Below, in pieces: positions 41,365-49,810 of a DNA stretch of 64,000 bases. Where the stretch lies: positions 1 through 64,000 of the forward strand of contig NZ_PVZG01000021.1 in assembly GCF_003002065.1 (NCBI RefSeq). The letters are read 5' to 3'. Positions within the stretch are counted from its first letter, which is position 1; the number at the start of each line of letters is the position of its first letter. A program made the translations under genes and the position numbers. Under the pieces are notes generated by a model. That model was not told where the DNA came from. It saw only the letters and a program-made list of their open reading frames with translations, and did no database searches. The stretch is from Pseudosporangium ferrugineum (GTDB lineage: Bacteria; Actinomycetota; Actinomycetes; Mycobacteriales; Micromonosporaceae).

Positions 41365-42645
41365 ATGCGGCGCTCACTGCTGGTGGTCGTGTCATTGGTG
41401 GTGGCGCCCCTGGCGCTGGCGGGGTGCAAGAAGGAGGCCTCGGCCCCGGCGCCTGCCGCGTTCGCCGGGGGTGCTTCGGCGGCTCCTTCCGGTGCTCCGG
41501 GGGGCGAGGCCGGTGCTCCCGGGACCGAGGCTGGCCCCGGTGGCGGGTCGTCCCCTCTCTCGTTGAGTGTGACGCCGGCCACCGGTAAGAAGGGTGTGCC
41601 GGTCAGTGCCGAGATCGGGTTCACGGTCTCCGGCGGCAAAGTGACGACCGTCGCTCTCAAGGATGACAAGGGCAAGGCCGTCGCGGGCGGGCTGCGGGAG
41701 GACGGTTCGGCCTGGGTGCCGGCCAAGCCCTTGAAGAACAGCAAAAAGTACGTGGCCACTGTCACAGCCGTGGACGAGGGTGGGCAGGCGAAGACCTCCA
41801 CCACCAGCTTCACCACGATGGGGCAGCCCGGCCGGCGGACCGGCACCGGCCTCTACCTGTTCGACGATCACACGTACGGCGTGGCGATGCCCGTGGTGGT
41901 CGAGTTCAGCCCGGGCATCAAGAAGAAGGATCGGGCCGCCGTACAGAAGCGGATGTTCGTCAAGAGTGCGCCCGCCCAGCCCGGCACCTGGTCGTGGACC
42001 TCGAGTGGCACCCAGGCCTTCTACCGGCCCCCGCAGTTCTGGAAGTCCGGCACCCAGCTCACCGTCCGGATCGCGGTCGGCGGGCTGCCGACCGGCGGCG
42101 GGCGGTACGGCGACCGGGACCGGTCCGCGTCCGCGAAGATCGGGCGCAGCTTCGTCATGAAGGTCGACAACCGGACCAAGAAGATGACGGTCATCCAGGA
42201 CGGCCGGACCACCCGGACCATGCCCGTCAGCCTCGGCAAGAAGTCGACGCCCTCGTCGAGTGGCACCATGGTGGTGATGGAGAAGAAGGCCGCCACCGTC
42301 TTCGACACCATGGACGAGCTGCCCGCCGGGCAGGGCTACCGCACCGAGATCGAGTACGCCCAGCGCCTGACCTGGTCGGGCCAGTACATCCACTCGGCGC
42401 CGTGGTCGGTCGGCTCCCAGGGCCGGCGCAACGTGTCACACGGATGTGTCAATGTCTCGCCGTCGAACGCCCGGTGGCTGTTCGGCAAGACCCTGATCGG
42501 TGACCCGGTCACCGTCCGGGGAACTGAGGACAAGCTCACGTATGGCAACGGCTGGACGCCCTGGGACGTCAGCTGGAAGGACTTCGTGAAGGGCAGCGCC
42601 CTGCCGGTGCCGGCCGATCTGGCCGCCCAGCCGGGGCAGGCCTGA
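41365..42645 (+). CDS. L,D-transpeptidase lipoprotein (YkuD domain)
   Basis: This 426-residue cell-wall enzyme makes 3-3 cross-links in peptidoglycan. It has a lipoprotein signal (LALAGC), a Gly/Pro/Ala linker, two Ig-like domains (about 70-250) and a YkuD catalytic domain with the signature SHGCVNVSPSNARWLF, the Cys being the nucleophile. A C-terminal segment with conserved Trp residues follows, as in mycobacterial LdtMt2. AGAGG 9 nt before the ATG at 41365 favours this start over the ATG at 41356. A paralogue follows immediately. Confidence 0.95.
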   Translation: MRRSLLVVVSLVVAPLALAGCKKEASAPAPAAFAGGASAAPSGAPGGEAGAPGTEAGPGGGSSPLSLSVTPATGKKGVPVSAEIGFTVSGGKVTTVALKDDKGKAVAGGLREDGSAWVPAKPLKNSKKYVATVTAVDEGGQAKTSTTSFTTMGQPGRRTGTGLYLFDDHTYGVAMPVVVEFSPGIKKKDRAAVQKRMFVKSAPAQPGTWSWTSSGTQAFYRPPQFWKSGTQLTVRIAVGGLPTGGGRYGDRDRSASAKIGRSFVMKVDNRTKKMTVIQDGRTTRTMPVSLGKKSTPSSSGTMVVMEKKAATVFDTMDELPAGQGYRTEIEYAQRLTWSGQYIHSAPWSVGSQGRRNVSHGCVNVSPSNARWLFGKTLIGDPVTVRGTEDKLTYGNGWTPWDVSWKDFVKGSALPVPADLAAQPGQA

Positions 42646-42731
42646 GGGGTCGCGGCACGAATCCGGGATTGGGAGCGCTGGCATCCATGACGGATGATGG
42701 TCGCCGGGACGACAGCGCGGTGAGAGGGATC

Positions 42732-43979
42732 ATGAGACTTCCAGGAGTGACCGGCCCGGCCCGGCGGCTGCGGTGGCGCACCGCCGCGGCGGCCGTGGCG
42801 GCGGCAGCGGTGCTGGTGAGTGCCGGCTGCAGCGGTGACGACAAGTCCGGCTCCCCATCCTGGCAGGGTGGTTCGGCGGGAGCGGACGGCAGCAGCGCCT
42901 CCGGGGCGCCGGCGCCGCAGCCCACGCTGAGCACGGTGGCGGTCACGTCGCCTGCCGCGGAGGCGACCGGCGTCAAGGCGATCGCCGAGATCAAGTTCGA
43001 GTCCGAGGACCCGCAGAACACGTCCGTCGAGGTCAAGGACGCCGACGGCAACAAGGTCGAGGGCACGCTCGACAAGGACGACAAGGTCTTCCGGCCGGCC
43101 AAGGCGCTCAAGTGGGGCAAGAAGTACACCGTCACGGTGAACGGCACGGCGTCGGGTGACAAGAGCGGCTCCACGACCAGCTCCTTCACGGTGATGAAGA
43201 AGCCGTCGAAGCTCGTGCGGGTGTCCAGCTTCCTCGGCGACGGCCAGGTCGTCGGCGTGGGTATGCCGATGATCGTCCGGTTCGGGCGTTCGATCCCGGC
43301 CAAGTACCGTGCCGACGTCCAGCGCCGCATGACGGTCACCGCCACGCCGGCGCAGGAGGGCATCTGGCACTGGACCAGCCCCACCGAGGTGCACTACCGG
43401 CCGAAGACCTACTGGAAGCCGAACACCAAGATTTTCTACAAGGTGCAGCTCGCCGGCGTGCCGATGGGCGACGGCTGGTACGGCCGCTCCGACCTGACCG
43501 TCGACCTCAAGGTCAGCCGCGCGTTCGTCATGACGGTCGACAACCGCACCAAGAAGATGACCGTGCGGGAGAACGGCAAGGTCATCAAGACCATCCCGGT
43601 CAGCCTCGGCAAGAAGTCGACCCCGTCGTCCAGCGGCACGATGGTGGTCATCGAGAAGAAGCGGCACACCGTCTTCGACACGATGGACGAGCTGCCCGAG
43701 GGCGAGGGCTACCGCACCGAGATCGACTACGCCCAGCGGATCACGTGGAGCGGGCAGTACATCCACGCCGCGCCGTGGTCGGAGGGCGTGCAGGGCCGCC
43801 GGAACGTGTCGCACGGCTGCGTGAACGTCTCGATGGCGCTGGGCAAGTGGCTGTTCGACCGCACGCTCATGGGCGACCCGATCACGGTCAAGGGCACCGA
43901 GGAGAAGCTCAAGAACGGCAACGGCTGGACCGACTGGAACATGAGCTGGGAGCAGTACAAGCAGGGCAGCGCGATCTAG
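42732..43979 (+). CDS. L,D-transpeptidase lipoprotein, paralogue of the previous gene
   Basis: The 415-residue product shares the architecture of its upstream neighbour: lipobox VSAGC, linker, two Ig-like domains and a YkuD domain with SHGCVNVSMALGKWLF. The two catalytic regions are close to identical over long stretches (for example LGKKSTPSSSGTMVV), pointing to tandem duplication. GAGAGGG before the ATG supports the start. The stop overlaps the convergent TetR gene by 4 nt. Confidence 0.95.
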   Translation: MRLPGVTGPARRLRWRTAAAAVAAAAVLVSAGCSGDDKSGSPSWQGGSAGADGSSASGAPAPQPTLSTVAVTSPAAEATGVKAIAEIKFESEDPQNTSVEVKDADGNKVEGTLDKDDKVFRPAKALKWGKKYTVTVNGTASGDKSGSTTSSFTVMKKPSKLVRVSSFLGDGQVVGVGMPMIVRFGRSIPAKYRADVQRRMTVTATPAQEGIWHWTSPTEVHYRPKTYWKPNTKIFYKVQLAGVPMGDGWYGRSDLTVDLKVSRAFVMTVDNRTKKMTVRENGKVIKTIPVSLGKKSTPSSSGTMVVIEKKRHTVFDTMDELPEGEGYRTEIDYAQRITWSGQYIHAAPWSEGVQGRRNVSHGCVNVSMALGKWLFDRTLMGDPITVKGTEEKLKNGNGWTDWNMSWEQYKQGSAI

Positions 43980-44587
43980 CTCGAGCGCCGCGCCTCGAGG
44001 GCCGGCAGCAGGACGTCGTCGACGAGTGCCACCGCGGTGGCCTCGTCGAGGCCCTCGTGCATCAGGACGACCCGGTGGAACGCCACCGAGGGCACCAGTA
44101 ACGACACGAGTTCGACCGGCACCGACGGGTCGACGGTGCCGCGTGCGATCCAGCGTTCGATGACCGTCCGCAGCGCCTCCGCGGGCGGGCGGCCTATCGA
44201 CGCGGTGACCGCCTCCCGCACCTCCCCGTCCCGGGTCGCCTCGGCGAGCACGTTCGCCAGCATCAGCGCGGCCCGCGCGCTCGGCGAGACGTAGTGGCGG
44301 ACGCAGGCGAGCAGGTCCTCGCGCAGGGATCCCCGGTCGGGAACCGGGGCGTTGCCGCGCAGGTTCTGCGCGGCGGCGATGACCAGCGCGGTCTTGCCCG
44401 GCCATCGCCGGTAGATCGCCGCCTTCCCGGTTCCGGCGCGCCTCGCGATCTCGTCGAGTTTCGCCGCCGCGAAGCCCTTCTCGACCACGACCTCGACCGT
44501 GGCCTCCAGGATCGCCTGTTCGAGCACCGGGTCGCGGGGCCGTCCCGCCGCCGGCGTGTCAGAAAGTTCCGGGCTCACCCTCGCCAT
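43976..44587 (-). CDS. TetR-family transcriptional repressor
   Basis: This 203-residue repressor has an N-terminal helix-turn-helix (about 20-66, IARRAGTGKAAIYRRWPGKT) and a TetR C-terminal ligand-binding domain. It is divergent from a monooxygenase-like gene, and two related palindromes lie in the 75-nt gap, one covering its own -10 box (TACGGT). This suggests autorepression and control of the neighbour. Confidence 0.93.
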   Translation of the reverse strand: MARVSPELSDTPAAGRPRDPVLEQAILEATVEVVVEKGFAAAKLDEIARRAGTGKAAIYRRWPGKTALVIAAAQNLRGNAPVPDRGSLREDLLACVRHYVSPSARAALMLANVLAEATRDGEVREAVTASIGRPPAEALRTVIERWIARGTVDPSVPVELVSLLVPSVAFHRVVLMHEGLDEATAVALVDDVLLPALEARRSS

Positions 44588-44589
44588 CT

Positions 44590-44611
44590 TACGGGACTCG
44601 CGAGTACCGTA
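44590..44611. promoter_or_regulatory. TetR operator 1
   Basis: A 22-bp near-perfect palindrome with half-sites TACGGGACTCG and CGAGTACCGTA is centred on CG. It overlaps a TACGGT -10 box for the TetR gene. Confidence 0.7.
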
Positions 44612-44616
44612 TTGTT

Positions 44617-44637
44617 TCGGGACTCACGGGTCCCGTA
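44617..44637. promoter_or_regulatory. TetR operator 2
   Basis: A second palindrome, GGGACTC-acg-GGTCCC extended to CCGTA, repeats the ACGGGACTC half-site of operator 1. The two centres are about 26 bp apart. Confidence 0.65.
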
Positions 44638-44662
44638 ATTCGGCGGAACCGAGGGGGCAACG

Positions 44663-45388
44663 ATGACCAGCACCGATCTCACCCTGCGGCCCACCCGCGA
44701 CTCGAACGTGATCGCGGTGGTGGAGCGGCTCGAGCTCGGCGAGCCCGAGGTGGCACCGGCCCCGGCCGGGCCGCAGCCGCCCAACCGGGTCGCTCGGCGT
44801 ACGGACGAACAGGCCCTGGTCCTGCCGGCGGTCGCGGACAGGGTGCGACTGTGGCGGATCCTTCCGGGCTTCCGCGGGGCGGTGCTGCTCGCCAGCCGGG
44901 ATCACAACCGGCTCGCCGTCTACAGCCGGTTCGACGCCGGCGTCGGCACCGCGCCGACCGTGCTGGAGCCCGGGGACCCGCTGGACGTGCCGGCCCGGGT
45001 CCTGGACCGGCGGGCGTACGACCTGGTGTGGCGCGACGGCAACGAGAACCCGACGGTCATCTCCCCGCGGCACACCCCGGTGGTGCACTTCGGCCTGTTC
45101 ACGGTGCTCGACGACCGGGCCGACGCCCTGCTCGACCGGGTGGCCGCCACCGCCCCGGCGGCGCTGGCCACGCCGGGGCTGCGCACCGTCAACTTCCACC
45201 GGAGCCACGACGGGCAGCGTCTGATCAACGTCGGGACGTGGTCCGGCTTCGACCAGTTCCACCTGTTGCTCGCCCAGCCCGGCTTCAAGACCGGGGAGAA
45301 GTACTGGGAGGGGCTCGCCACCTTCGAGAACGACTACTTCGACGTCGTCGGCGTGGTGAGCGGGCAGGAGCGGGCGGTCGCACGGTAG
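44663..45388 (+). CDS. Antibiotic-biosynthesis-monooxygenase-like (ABM) protein
   Basis: This 241-residue protein seems to contain two ferredoxin-like halves. The second (about 155-235, with LRTVNFHRSHDGQRLINVGT followed by WSGFDQFHLL) resembles the ABM dimeric alpha-beta barrel used by cofactor-free monooxygenases and heme-degrading proteins. GAGGGGG precedes the ATG. It is divergent from the TetR repressor and likely induced when that repressor binds its ligand. The substrate is unknown. Confidence 0.75.
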   Translation: MTSTDLTLRPTRDSNVIAVVERLELGEPEVAPAPAGPQPPNRVARRTDEQALVLPAVADRVRLWRILPGFRGAVLLASRDHNRLAVYSRFDAGVGTAPTVLEPGDPLDVPARVLDRRAYDLVWRDGNENPTVISPRHTPVVHFGLFTVLDDRADALLDRVAATAPAALATPGLRTVNFHRSHDGQRLINVGTWSGFDQFHLLLAQPGFKTGEKYWEGLATFENDYFDVVGVVSGQERAVAR

Positions 45389-45396
45389 GCGCGGCG

Positions 45397-45855
45397 TCAG
45401 CCCGCGGTCTCGAGCCCCGAGTCGGCGCAGACCGAGACCATCTCGGCCCCGGCGGCGCTGACCGCGGCGACCAGGTCGGGCTCGTCCTCGGTGCCCTGCG
45501 CCTTCACCGCCTGCTCGTAGGCCTGCTGGAGGCGGGTGGCGGCGTCCGCCACCGGGGCGTCGGCGGTGGCGGTGGCGGTGCTGATGCCCGTGACCACGCC
45601 CGGCTGCATGAGCGTGCCGCCCCGGACCGCCTCGGCAATCCGGCCGCAGGCCAGGGCGCCGGGCGGCTCGTCCGCCGCGGCGAGCGCGCGCGGCGGGAGC
45701 GAGTTGACCGCGGCCTGGGCGCTCGGCGCGGGCGGGTTCGCCGCGGCCTGAACGCTCGGCGCGGGCGACGGTGGCCGCGCGGCGGGAGGGCCGCCGGCGT
45801 CGCATCCCGGGACGGTGGCGAGCACGACGGCGCAAATCACTACCGACCTGGACAT
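45397..45855 (-). CDS. Putative lipoprotein
   Basis: This 152-residue lipoprotein has a signal peptide with lipobox VPGC, a Pro/Ala repeat linker (two PPAPSxQAA-like units) and a small helical domain with one Cys pair. I recognise no family. The ATG at 45855 has no ribosome site, but a -10 box 6 nt upstream indicates a leaderless mRNA. It is divergent from the nucleotidyltransferase gene. Confidence 0.75.
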   Translation of the reverse strand: MSRSVVICAVVLATVPGCDAGGPPAARPPSPAPSVQAAANPPAPSAQAAVNSLPPRALAAADEPPGALACGRIAEAVRGGTLMQPGVVTGISTATATADAPVADAATRLQQAYEQAVKAQGTEDEPDLVAAVSAAGAEMVSVCADSGLETAG

Positions 45856-45861
45856 ATCACC

Positions 45862-45867
45862 ACGGTA
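45862..45867 (-). promoter_or_regulatory. -10 box of leaderless lipoprotein gene
   Basis: On the minus strand TACCGT is 6 nt before the ATG at 45855. Confidence 0.55.
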
Positions 45868-45895
45868 GAGCATCCCTGGCCTGGACACGTCTCGA

Positions 45896-45901
45896 TACGG
45901 T
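45896..45901 (+). promoter_or_regulatory. -10 box of leaderless nucleotidyltransferase gene
   Basis: TACGGT lies 7 nt before the GTG at 45909. It supports GTG rather than the ATG eight codons later. Confidence 0.55.
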
Positions 45902-45908
45902 CGCCGGG

Positions 45909-46685
45909 GTGACCTCCACTCGCGACGCCGGTGTGATGCGGACGTGCGCCGCGTACCTGACGCTCGCGGACCGGTACGAGCCCGGGCTGGTCGAGGGGCT
46001 CTACCTTCAGGGCTCGCTGGCGCTCGGCGACTACCGCCCCGGCGTCAGCGACATCGACTTCGTGGCGGTCACCTCCCGGACGCCGGATCCCCGGGCGTTG
46101 GAGGCCCTGCACGCGGCGCTCCGGCGTACCCATGGGGAAGTGTTCTTCGATGGGCTCTATCTGCCGGAGGACGCGCTGCGCCGGGACCCGGAGGTGGTGC
46201 CGGACGGCCCCGCGGTGCGCGAGTGGCGGGTCGAGGCGGTGTCGCGCTTCGAACGGCACCTGGTCACGTGGCACGTGCTCGATCAGGGCGGGATCGCCGT
46301 GCGCGGGCCCGCGGTCGCCGAGCTCTGCGTCTACACCGACTGGCCGATGCTGGCCGCGGCCACCCGGGAGAACCTGGCGGGCTACTGGACGTCGTGGCGC
46401 AACCGGGCGGTCCTCGGGCTCACGGGTACGGGCGACTGGACGGTCGCGTGGGGCGTGCTCGGCGTCACCCGCCTGCGCCACACGCTCGCGGCCGGCCGGG
46501 TCACGTCCAAGACCGAGGCGGCCGGGTACGCCCTGGAGACGTACGACGAGCGCTGGCACCGGATCGTCCGGGAGGCACTGCGGATCCGTACGGGAGAGGG
46601 CGAGCCGCTCTACCGCAACCCGGTGCACCGCCACCTGGACCTGATCCGGTTCCTCACCCACGTCCTCGACGCGCCGGACCCCTGA
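45909..46685 (+). CDS. Nucleotidyltransferase, aminoglycoside-adenylyltransferase-like
   Basis: This 258-residue protein has the nucleotidyltransferase motif GSLALGDYRPGVSDIDFVAV, with the paired metal-binding Asp residues, and a helical C-terminal DUF4111-like domain, as in ANT(3'')/ANT(9) enzymes. The family includes streptomycin/spectinomycin adenylyltransferases, but many actinobacterial members have no proven resistance role. Its stop abuts that of the convergent PRC-barrel gene with no gap. Confidence 0.85.
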   Translation: MTSTRDAGVMRTCAAYLTLADRYEPGLVEGLYLQGSLALGDYRPGVSDIDFVAVTSRTPDPRALEALHAALRRTHGEVFFDGLYLPEDALRRDPEVVPDGPAVREWRVEAVSRFERHLVTWHVLDQGGIAVRGPAVAELCVYTDWPMLAAATRENLAGYWTSWRNRAVLGLTGTGDWTVAWGVLGVTRLRHTLAAGRVTSKTEAAGYALETYDERWHRIVREALRIRTGEGEPLYRNPVHRHLDLIRFLTHVLDAPDP

Positions 46686-47030
46686 TCACTTGGGCTGGAC
46701 GAGCCAGTTCCACGCGCGGCGCAGGCCGTCGGCGAGCGAGTCGTCGCCCCCGGCGGCGTCCTCCCGGGGCTCGGTGAGCTGATCCGCCGGCACGGCGACG
46801 ATCACGCCGTGGGCGAAGATGCCGTCGACCTGGTCGGCGGGCGCGTAGCGGTGCCCGTCGCGCGTCTTGATCACGAGCCCGTGGAAGATCTCGTCCTGGT
46901 CGTCGGAGAGGACGTGCTCCACGGTGCCCGCCCGGTCGCCGGCGCGGTCGTAGACCGGGGTGCCGTCGGCCAGGACGAGGAACGACTGGGGCGCCCCGAG
47001 GTCCTCGGGTGCGGAATCGGTGTCGGCCAT
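46686..47030 (-). CDS. PRC-barrel-like protein
   Basis: This 114-residue protein has a PRC-barrel-like core (about 15-85: DGTPVYDRAGDRAGTVEHVL then FHGLVIKTRDGHRYAPADQV), a fold found in photosynthetic reaction centres and RNA-processing or stress proteins. The C-terminal tail ends in RRAWNWLV. The function is not known. It is the last gene before the convergent nucleotidyltransferase. Confidence 0.8.
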   Translation of the reverse strand: MADTDSAPEDLGAPQSFLVLADGTPVYDRAGDRAGTVEHVLSDDQDEIFHGLVIKTRDGHRYAPADQVDGIFAHGVIVAVPADQLTEPREDAAGGDDSLADGLRRAWNWLVQPK

Positions 47031-47073
47031 GCGCACGGTGGTACCCAGGGCGGGCGCGGGGTAACCGGACCGG

Positions 47074-47505
47074 TCAGTCGCCCGGCGGCAGGACCGCCAC
47101 CTCGCGGTAGAAGCGGTCGATCGTGCGTACGGTCGATTCGAAGTCGTCGAGGGTGAACGGCTTCGTCACGTACGCGTTGGCCCGGTGCTGGTAGCTGGCT
47201 GCGATGTCCTGGTCGGCGCCGGAGGTCGTGAGGATGACCACGGGGATCGCCTTCAGCCCGTCGTCCGTCTTGATCGCGGCGAGCGTCTCCCGGCCGTCCA
47301 TGCGCGGCATGTTGAGGTCGAGCAGGATCAGGTCGGGGCGCTGGGCGTCCGCGTACGGATCGAGGCGCCGCAGGTAGTCCAGCGCCTCCCGGCCGTCGGA
47401 GACGCGGTTGACGGACGTCCGGGTGTCCGAGGTCTCCAGCGCCTCCGAGATCATGAAGGCGTCCGCGTCGTCATCGTCGACGACCAGGATCTCGAGACTT
47501 CGCAC
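47074..47505 (-). CDS. Single-domain response regulator (Rcp1-like)
   Basis: This 143-residue receiver domain has the acidic pair VVDDDDADA, phosphoacceptor Asp in LILLDLNMPRMDG, the Thr/Ser in VVILTTSG and Lys in AYVTKPF. The extended loop before the Asp (LRRLDPYADAQRPD) is typical of Rcp1-type regulators paired with phytochrome-like or other hybrid kinases. There is no output domain and no kinase nearby. The GTG at 47505 follows AAGGGGG. Confidence 0.93.
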   Translation of the reverse strand: MRSLEILVVDDDDADAFMISEALETSDTRTSVNRVSDGREALDYLRRLDPYADAQRPDLILLDLNMPRMDGRETLAAIKTDDGLKAIPVVILTTSGADQDIAASYQHRANAYVTKPFTLDDFESTVRTIDRFYREVAVLPPGD

Positions 47506-47570
47506 GCTGCCCCCTTGATTGCAGTGCGGCAAGCATAGGTGCGGGGCACGCGGAACACCACTCGGCGCCG

Positions 47571-48044
47571 TCAGCTCAGGAGGGTGAGCCGGTGGACGAG
47601 CTTGTCGATCCGGTTGCGCGGCCCGACGAGGCTGATCGCGTGGTACCCGAGCCCGGCGCCCGTGGCCTCGCCGACCTGGCGCAGGTATTCGTCGTACACC
47701 CGGGTGCTCTGCCCGACGGTGGGCATGTCGGCGACGAAGACGCCGAGCGAGCCGACCGCGCGGGTGCGGAGGTCGGTCAGCTTCGCGGCCGGCGCGCCGA
47801 GAACGGTGCAGCCGGCCCACGGCAGCCCGGGGTGGATCGAGCCGTCCGCGTCCTTGGCGTCCGGGCCGAGCAGGCCGGTGACCGAGGTGGCGGTGGCCGC
47901 GGCGACGCACACGGCGGCATTCACGGCCCGGCCGGGCGGCAGCGCCTCGTCCACGACGATGACCCACTTGAGGCGGGCGGAACGGGTGGGCTCGTCGGTG
48001 CGGATCTCCCCGGGCTCGAAGCCCACCTGATTAATGACGCTCAT
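47571..48044 (-). CDS. DUF2000 family protein
   Basis: This 157-residue cytoplasmic protein has the DUF2000 pattern: KWVIVVDEALPPGRAVNAAV near the N terminus, HPGLPWAGCTVL and a late VGPRNRIDKLVHRL. The structure resembles peptidyl-tRNA hydrolase 2, but the function is unproven. It is divergent from an Lrp/AsnC regulator, a pairing often seen for this family, so Lrp probably controls it. Confidence 0.9.
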   Translation of the reverse strand: MSVINQVGFEPGEIRTDEPTRSARLKWVIVVDEALPPGRAVNAAVCVAAATATSVTGLLGPDAKDADGSIHPGLPWAGCTVLGAPAAKLTDLRTRAVGSLGVFVADMPTVGQSTRVYDEYLRQVGEATGAGLGYHAISLVGPRNRIDKLVHRLTLLS

Positions 48045-48103
48045 GAGGCATGAGGCTAGGCAGGTCAACGGAAGGGCGACAATAGTTCCGTACGAAATTC
48101 GGT

Positions 48104-48109
48104 TAGGCT
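48104..48109 (+). promoter_or_regulatory. -10 box of leaderless lrp-type gene
   Basis: TAGGCT lies 6 nt before the ATG at 48116. The 71-nt divergent region also serves the DUF2000 gene. Confidence 0.65.
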
Positions 48110-48115
48110 CGTCGA

Positions 48116-48580
48116 ATGGCTTCTCTCGACGAACTTGATACGGCGATCCTGCGGGAATTGCAGGTGGACGCACGGCGCACCAACCGGGACATCGCGGCGG
48201 CGGTGGGCGTCGCACCGACCACCGCCCTCGACCGCACCCGGTCGTTGCGCGAGCGCGGGGTGATCCGCGGCGCCAGCCTCACCGTCGACCTCGCCGCCAT
48301 CGGGCGCCCGGTGCAGGCCCTGATCGCGGTGCGGATCCGCCCGCCGTCGCGCCGCAACATCGAGGCGTTCCGCAACTGGGTCACGGCCCTGCCGGACACC
48401 CTCGGCGTCTTCGTCACCACCGGCACCGAGGACTTCCTGATCCACGTGGCGGTTCCCGACAACGAGAGCCTGTACGCCTTCGTCATCGACCGCCTCACCG
48501 AGCACGCGCACGTGGCCGACGTGCGCACCTCCGTCGTCTACGAGCACCTGCGCAACGACCGCATCAGCCCGGTCAGCTGA
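48116..48580 (+). CDS. Lrp/AsnC-family transcriptional regulator
   Basis: This 154-residue regulator has an N-terminal helix-turn-helix (1-50, LDELDTAILRELQVDARRTN onward) and a RAM ligand-binding domain (about 65-140) with the GTEDFLIHVAV segment. It likely binds an amino acid and acts on the divergent DUF2000 gene. Its last 43 nt overlap the 3' end of the convergent membrane-protein gene. Confidence 0.94.
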   Translation: MASLDELDTAILRELQVDARRTNRDIAAAVGVAPTTALDRTRSLRERGVIRGASLTVDLAAIGRPVQALIAVRIRPPSRRNIEAFRNWVTALPDTLGVFVTTGTEDFLIHVAVPDNESLYAFVIDRLTEHAHVADVRTSVVYEHLRNDRISPVS

Positions 48581-49170
48581 CGGTCGTGCGCGCGGGAGAA
48601 CAGCAGCTGGCTGAGGACGGCGCCGATCATGGCGAGGAACATGTCCCACTGGGTGTCCCAGACGTCGCCCTGGGTGCCGAGGAAGTCGTCCGCCGCCGCG
48701 CCGCCGATCAGCGCCGACCACCACTCGAAGAACTCCCAGCACGCGCTGATGCCGAGCACCACGCACACCACCAGGGCGAAGAGCCAGCCGCCGGGGCGCA
48801 ACGGGGTGCGGCGCAGCAGGATCTCCCGCGCGATGATCGCCGGCGTGATGCCCTGGAACAGGTGGCCGAGCCGGTCGTACGGGTTGCGCTCCAGCCCGAG
48901 CAGGTCGCGGAACCAGTCGCCGGCCGGGACCTCCGCGTACGTCCAGTGGCCGCCGATCATGAGGATCACCGCCTGGGCCAGGATCAGCCGGTACGCCAGC
49001 GGCGTCAGCGGGAACCGCCGGTACGTCAGCACCAGCACGGGCGCCGCGAGGAGGGCGGGCAGCACCTCGAGCAGCCAGGTCCCGTACGAGGCGGGGCGGA
49101 TCGCCGACACCGCCAGCGCGAGGAGGCCGGCTCCGAGCAAGATCGCCGGCTCGCGGCGTGCCTGAGTCAT
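48538..49170 (-). CDS. DUF2238 (YjdF-like) membrane protein
   Basis: This 210-residue integral membrane protein has about six helices and the family motifs YDRLGHLFQGITPAI, CWEFFEWW and DDFLGTQGDVWDTQWDM. The conserved acidic and His residues suggest a metal or proton-linked role, but function is unknown. The 3' end overlaps the lrp-type gene by 43 nt. The overlap is coding on both strands. Confidence 0.9.
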   Translation of the reverse strand: MTQARREPAILLGAGLLALAVSAIRPASYGTWLLEVLPALLAAPVLVLTYRRFPLTPLAYRLILAQAVILMIGGHWTYAEVPAGDWFRDLLGLERNPYDRLGHLFQGITPAIIAREILLRRTPLRPGGWLFALVVCVVLGISACWEFFEWWSALIGGAAADDFLGTQGDVWDTQWDMFLAMIGAVLSQLLFSRAHDRQLTGLMRSLRRCS

Positions 49171-49230
49171 GACGGGAATGCTGTCAGCCGCCGGGGTGCC
49201 CGGCCCTGAGTACGCGTACCCGCGTCGTCA

Positions 49231-49236
49231 TAGGGT
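49231..49236 (+). promoter_or_regulatory. -10 box of leaderless GNAT gene
   Basis: TAGGGT lies 7 nt before the ATG at 49244. It favours this ATG over in-frame upstream starts. Confidence 0.6.
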
Positions 49237-49243
49237 CGCGGAC

Positions 49244-49729
49244 ATGGACATCAGAGTGGCGACGGCCGAGGACTGGCCGGGCATCTACCCCTTCTGGTCG
49301 GAGATCGTCGAGGCGGGGGAGACGTACGCGTACCCGCTGGGCCTCGGCAGCGACGACGCCCGCGCGTTGTGGCTCGAGCCGGCTCCCGGCCGTACGGTGG
49401 TCGCGGTCGACGGGGTGGAGATTCTGGGTTCGGCCAAGATGGGCCCCAACCGGCCGGGCCGGGGCGCGCACATCGCCACCGCCAGCTTCATGGTCGCCTC
49501 CGCCGCGCGGGGCCGGGGTGTGGGCCGCGCCCTCGGCGAGCACGTCCTGGGGTGGGCCCGCGGCGCGGGTTACCTCGGCATGCAGTTCAACGCGGTCGTG
49601 GAGACGAACACCTCGGCCGTACGCCTCTGGCAGGCGCTCGGTTTCGAGATCATGACGACCGTGCCGGAGGCGTTCGACTCCCGCGCCCACGGCCTCGTCG
49701 GCCTGCACGTGATGTACCAGAAACTGTGA
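49244..49729 (+). CDS. GNAT N-acetyltransferase
   Basis: This 161-residue acyltransferase has the acetyl-CoA-binding motif SAARGRGVGRALGEH and the LGMQFNAVVETNTSAVRLWQ segment with GF after it. It resembles phosphinothricin acetyltransferase-like proteins, though the substrate is not predictable. The promoter box defines the start. It is followed by an exported protein gene in the same direction. Confidence 0.92.
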   Translation: MDIRVATAEDWPGIYPFWSEIVEAGETYAYPLGLGSDDARALWLEPAPGRTVVAVDGVEILGSAKMGPNRPGRGAHIATASFMVASAARGRGVGRALGEHVLGWARGAGYLGMQFNAVVETNTSAVRLWQALGFEIMTTVPEAFDSRAHGLVGLHVMYQKL

Positions 49730-49810
49730 AAAACGACCCGCACATCCGCTTTGCGCTCTAGCGTCGAGGACGGCCGGGCCACGGGGGCCGGGCCGTCAGG
49801 AGGTTGACGC

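Noticed and set aside
45909..46685. Acquired aminoglycoside-resistance gene
   Set aside because: Codon use matches neighbours, there is no mobile context, and sequence features only support family membership.
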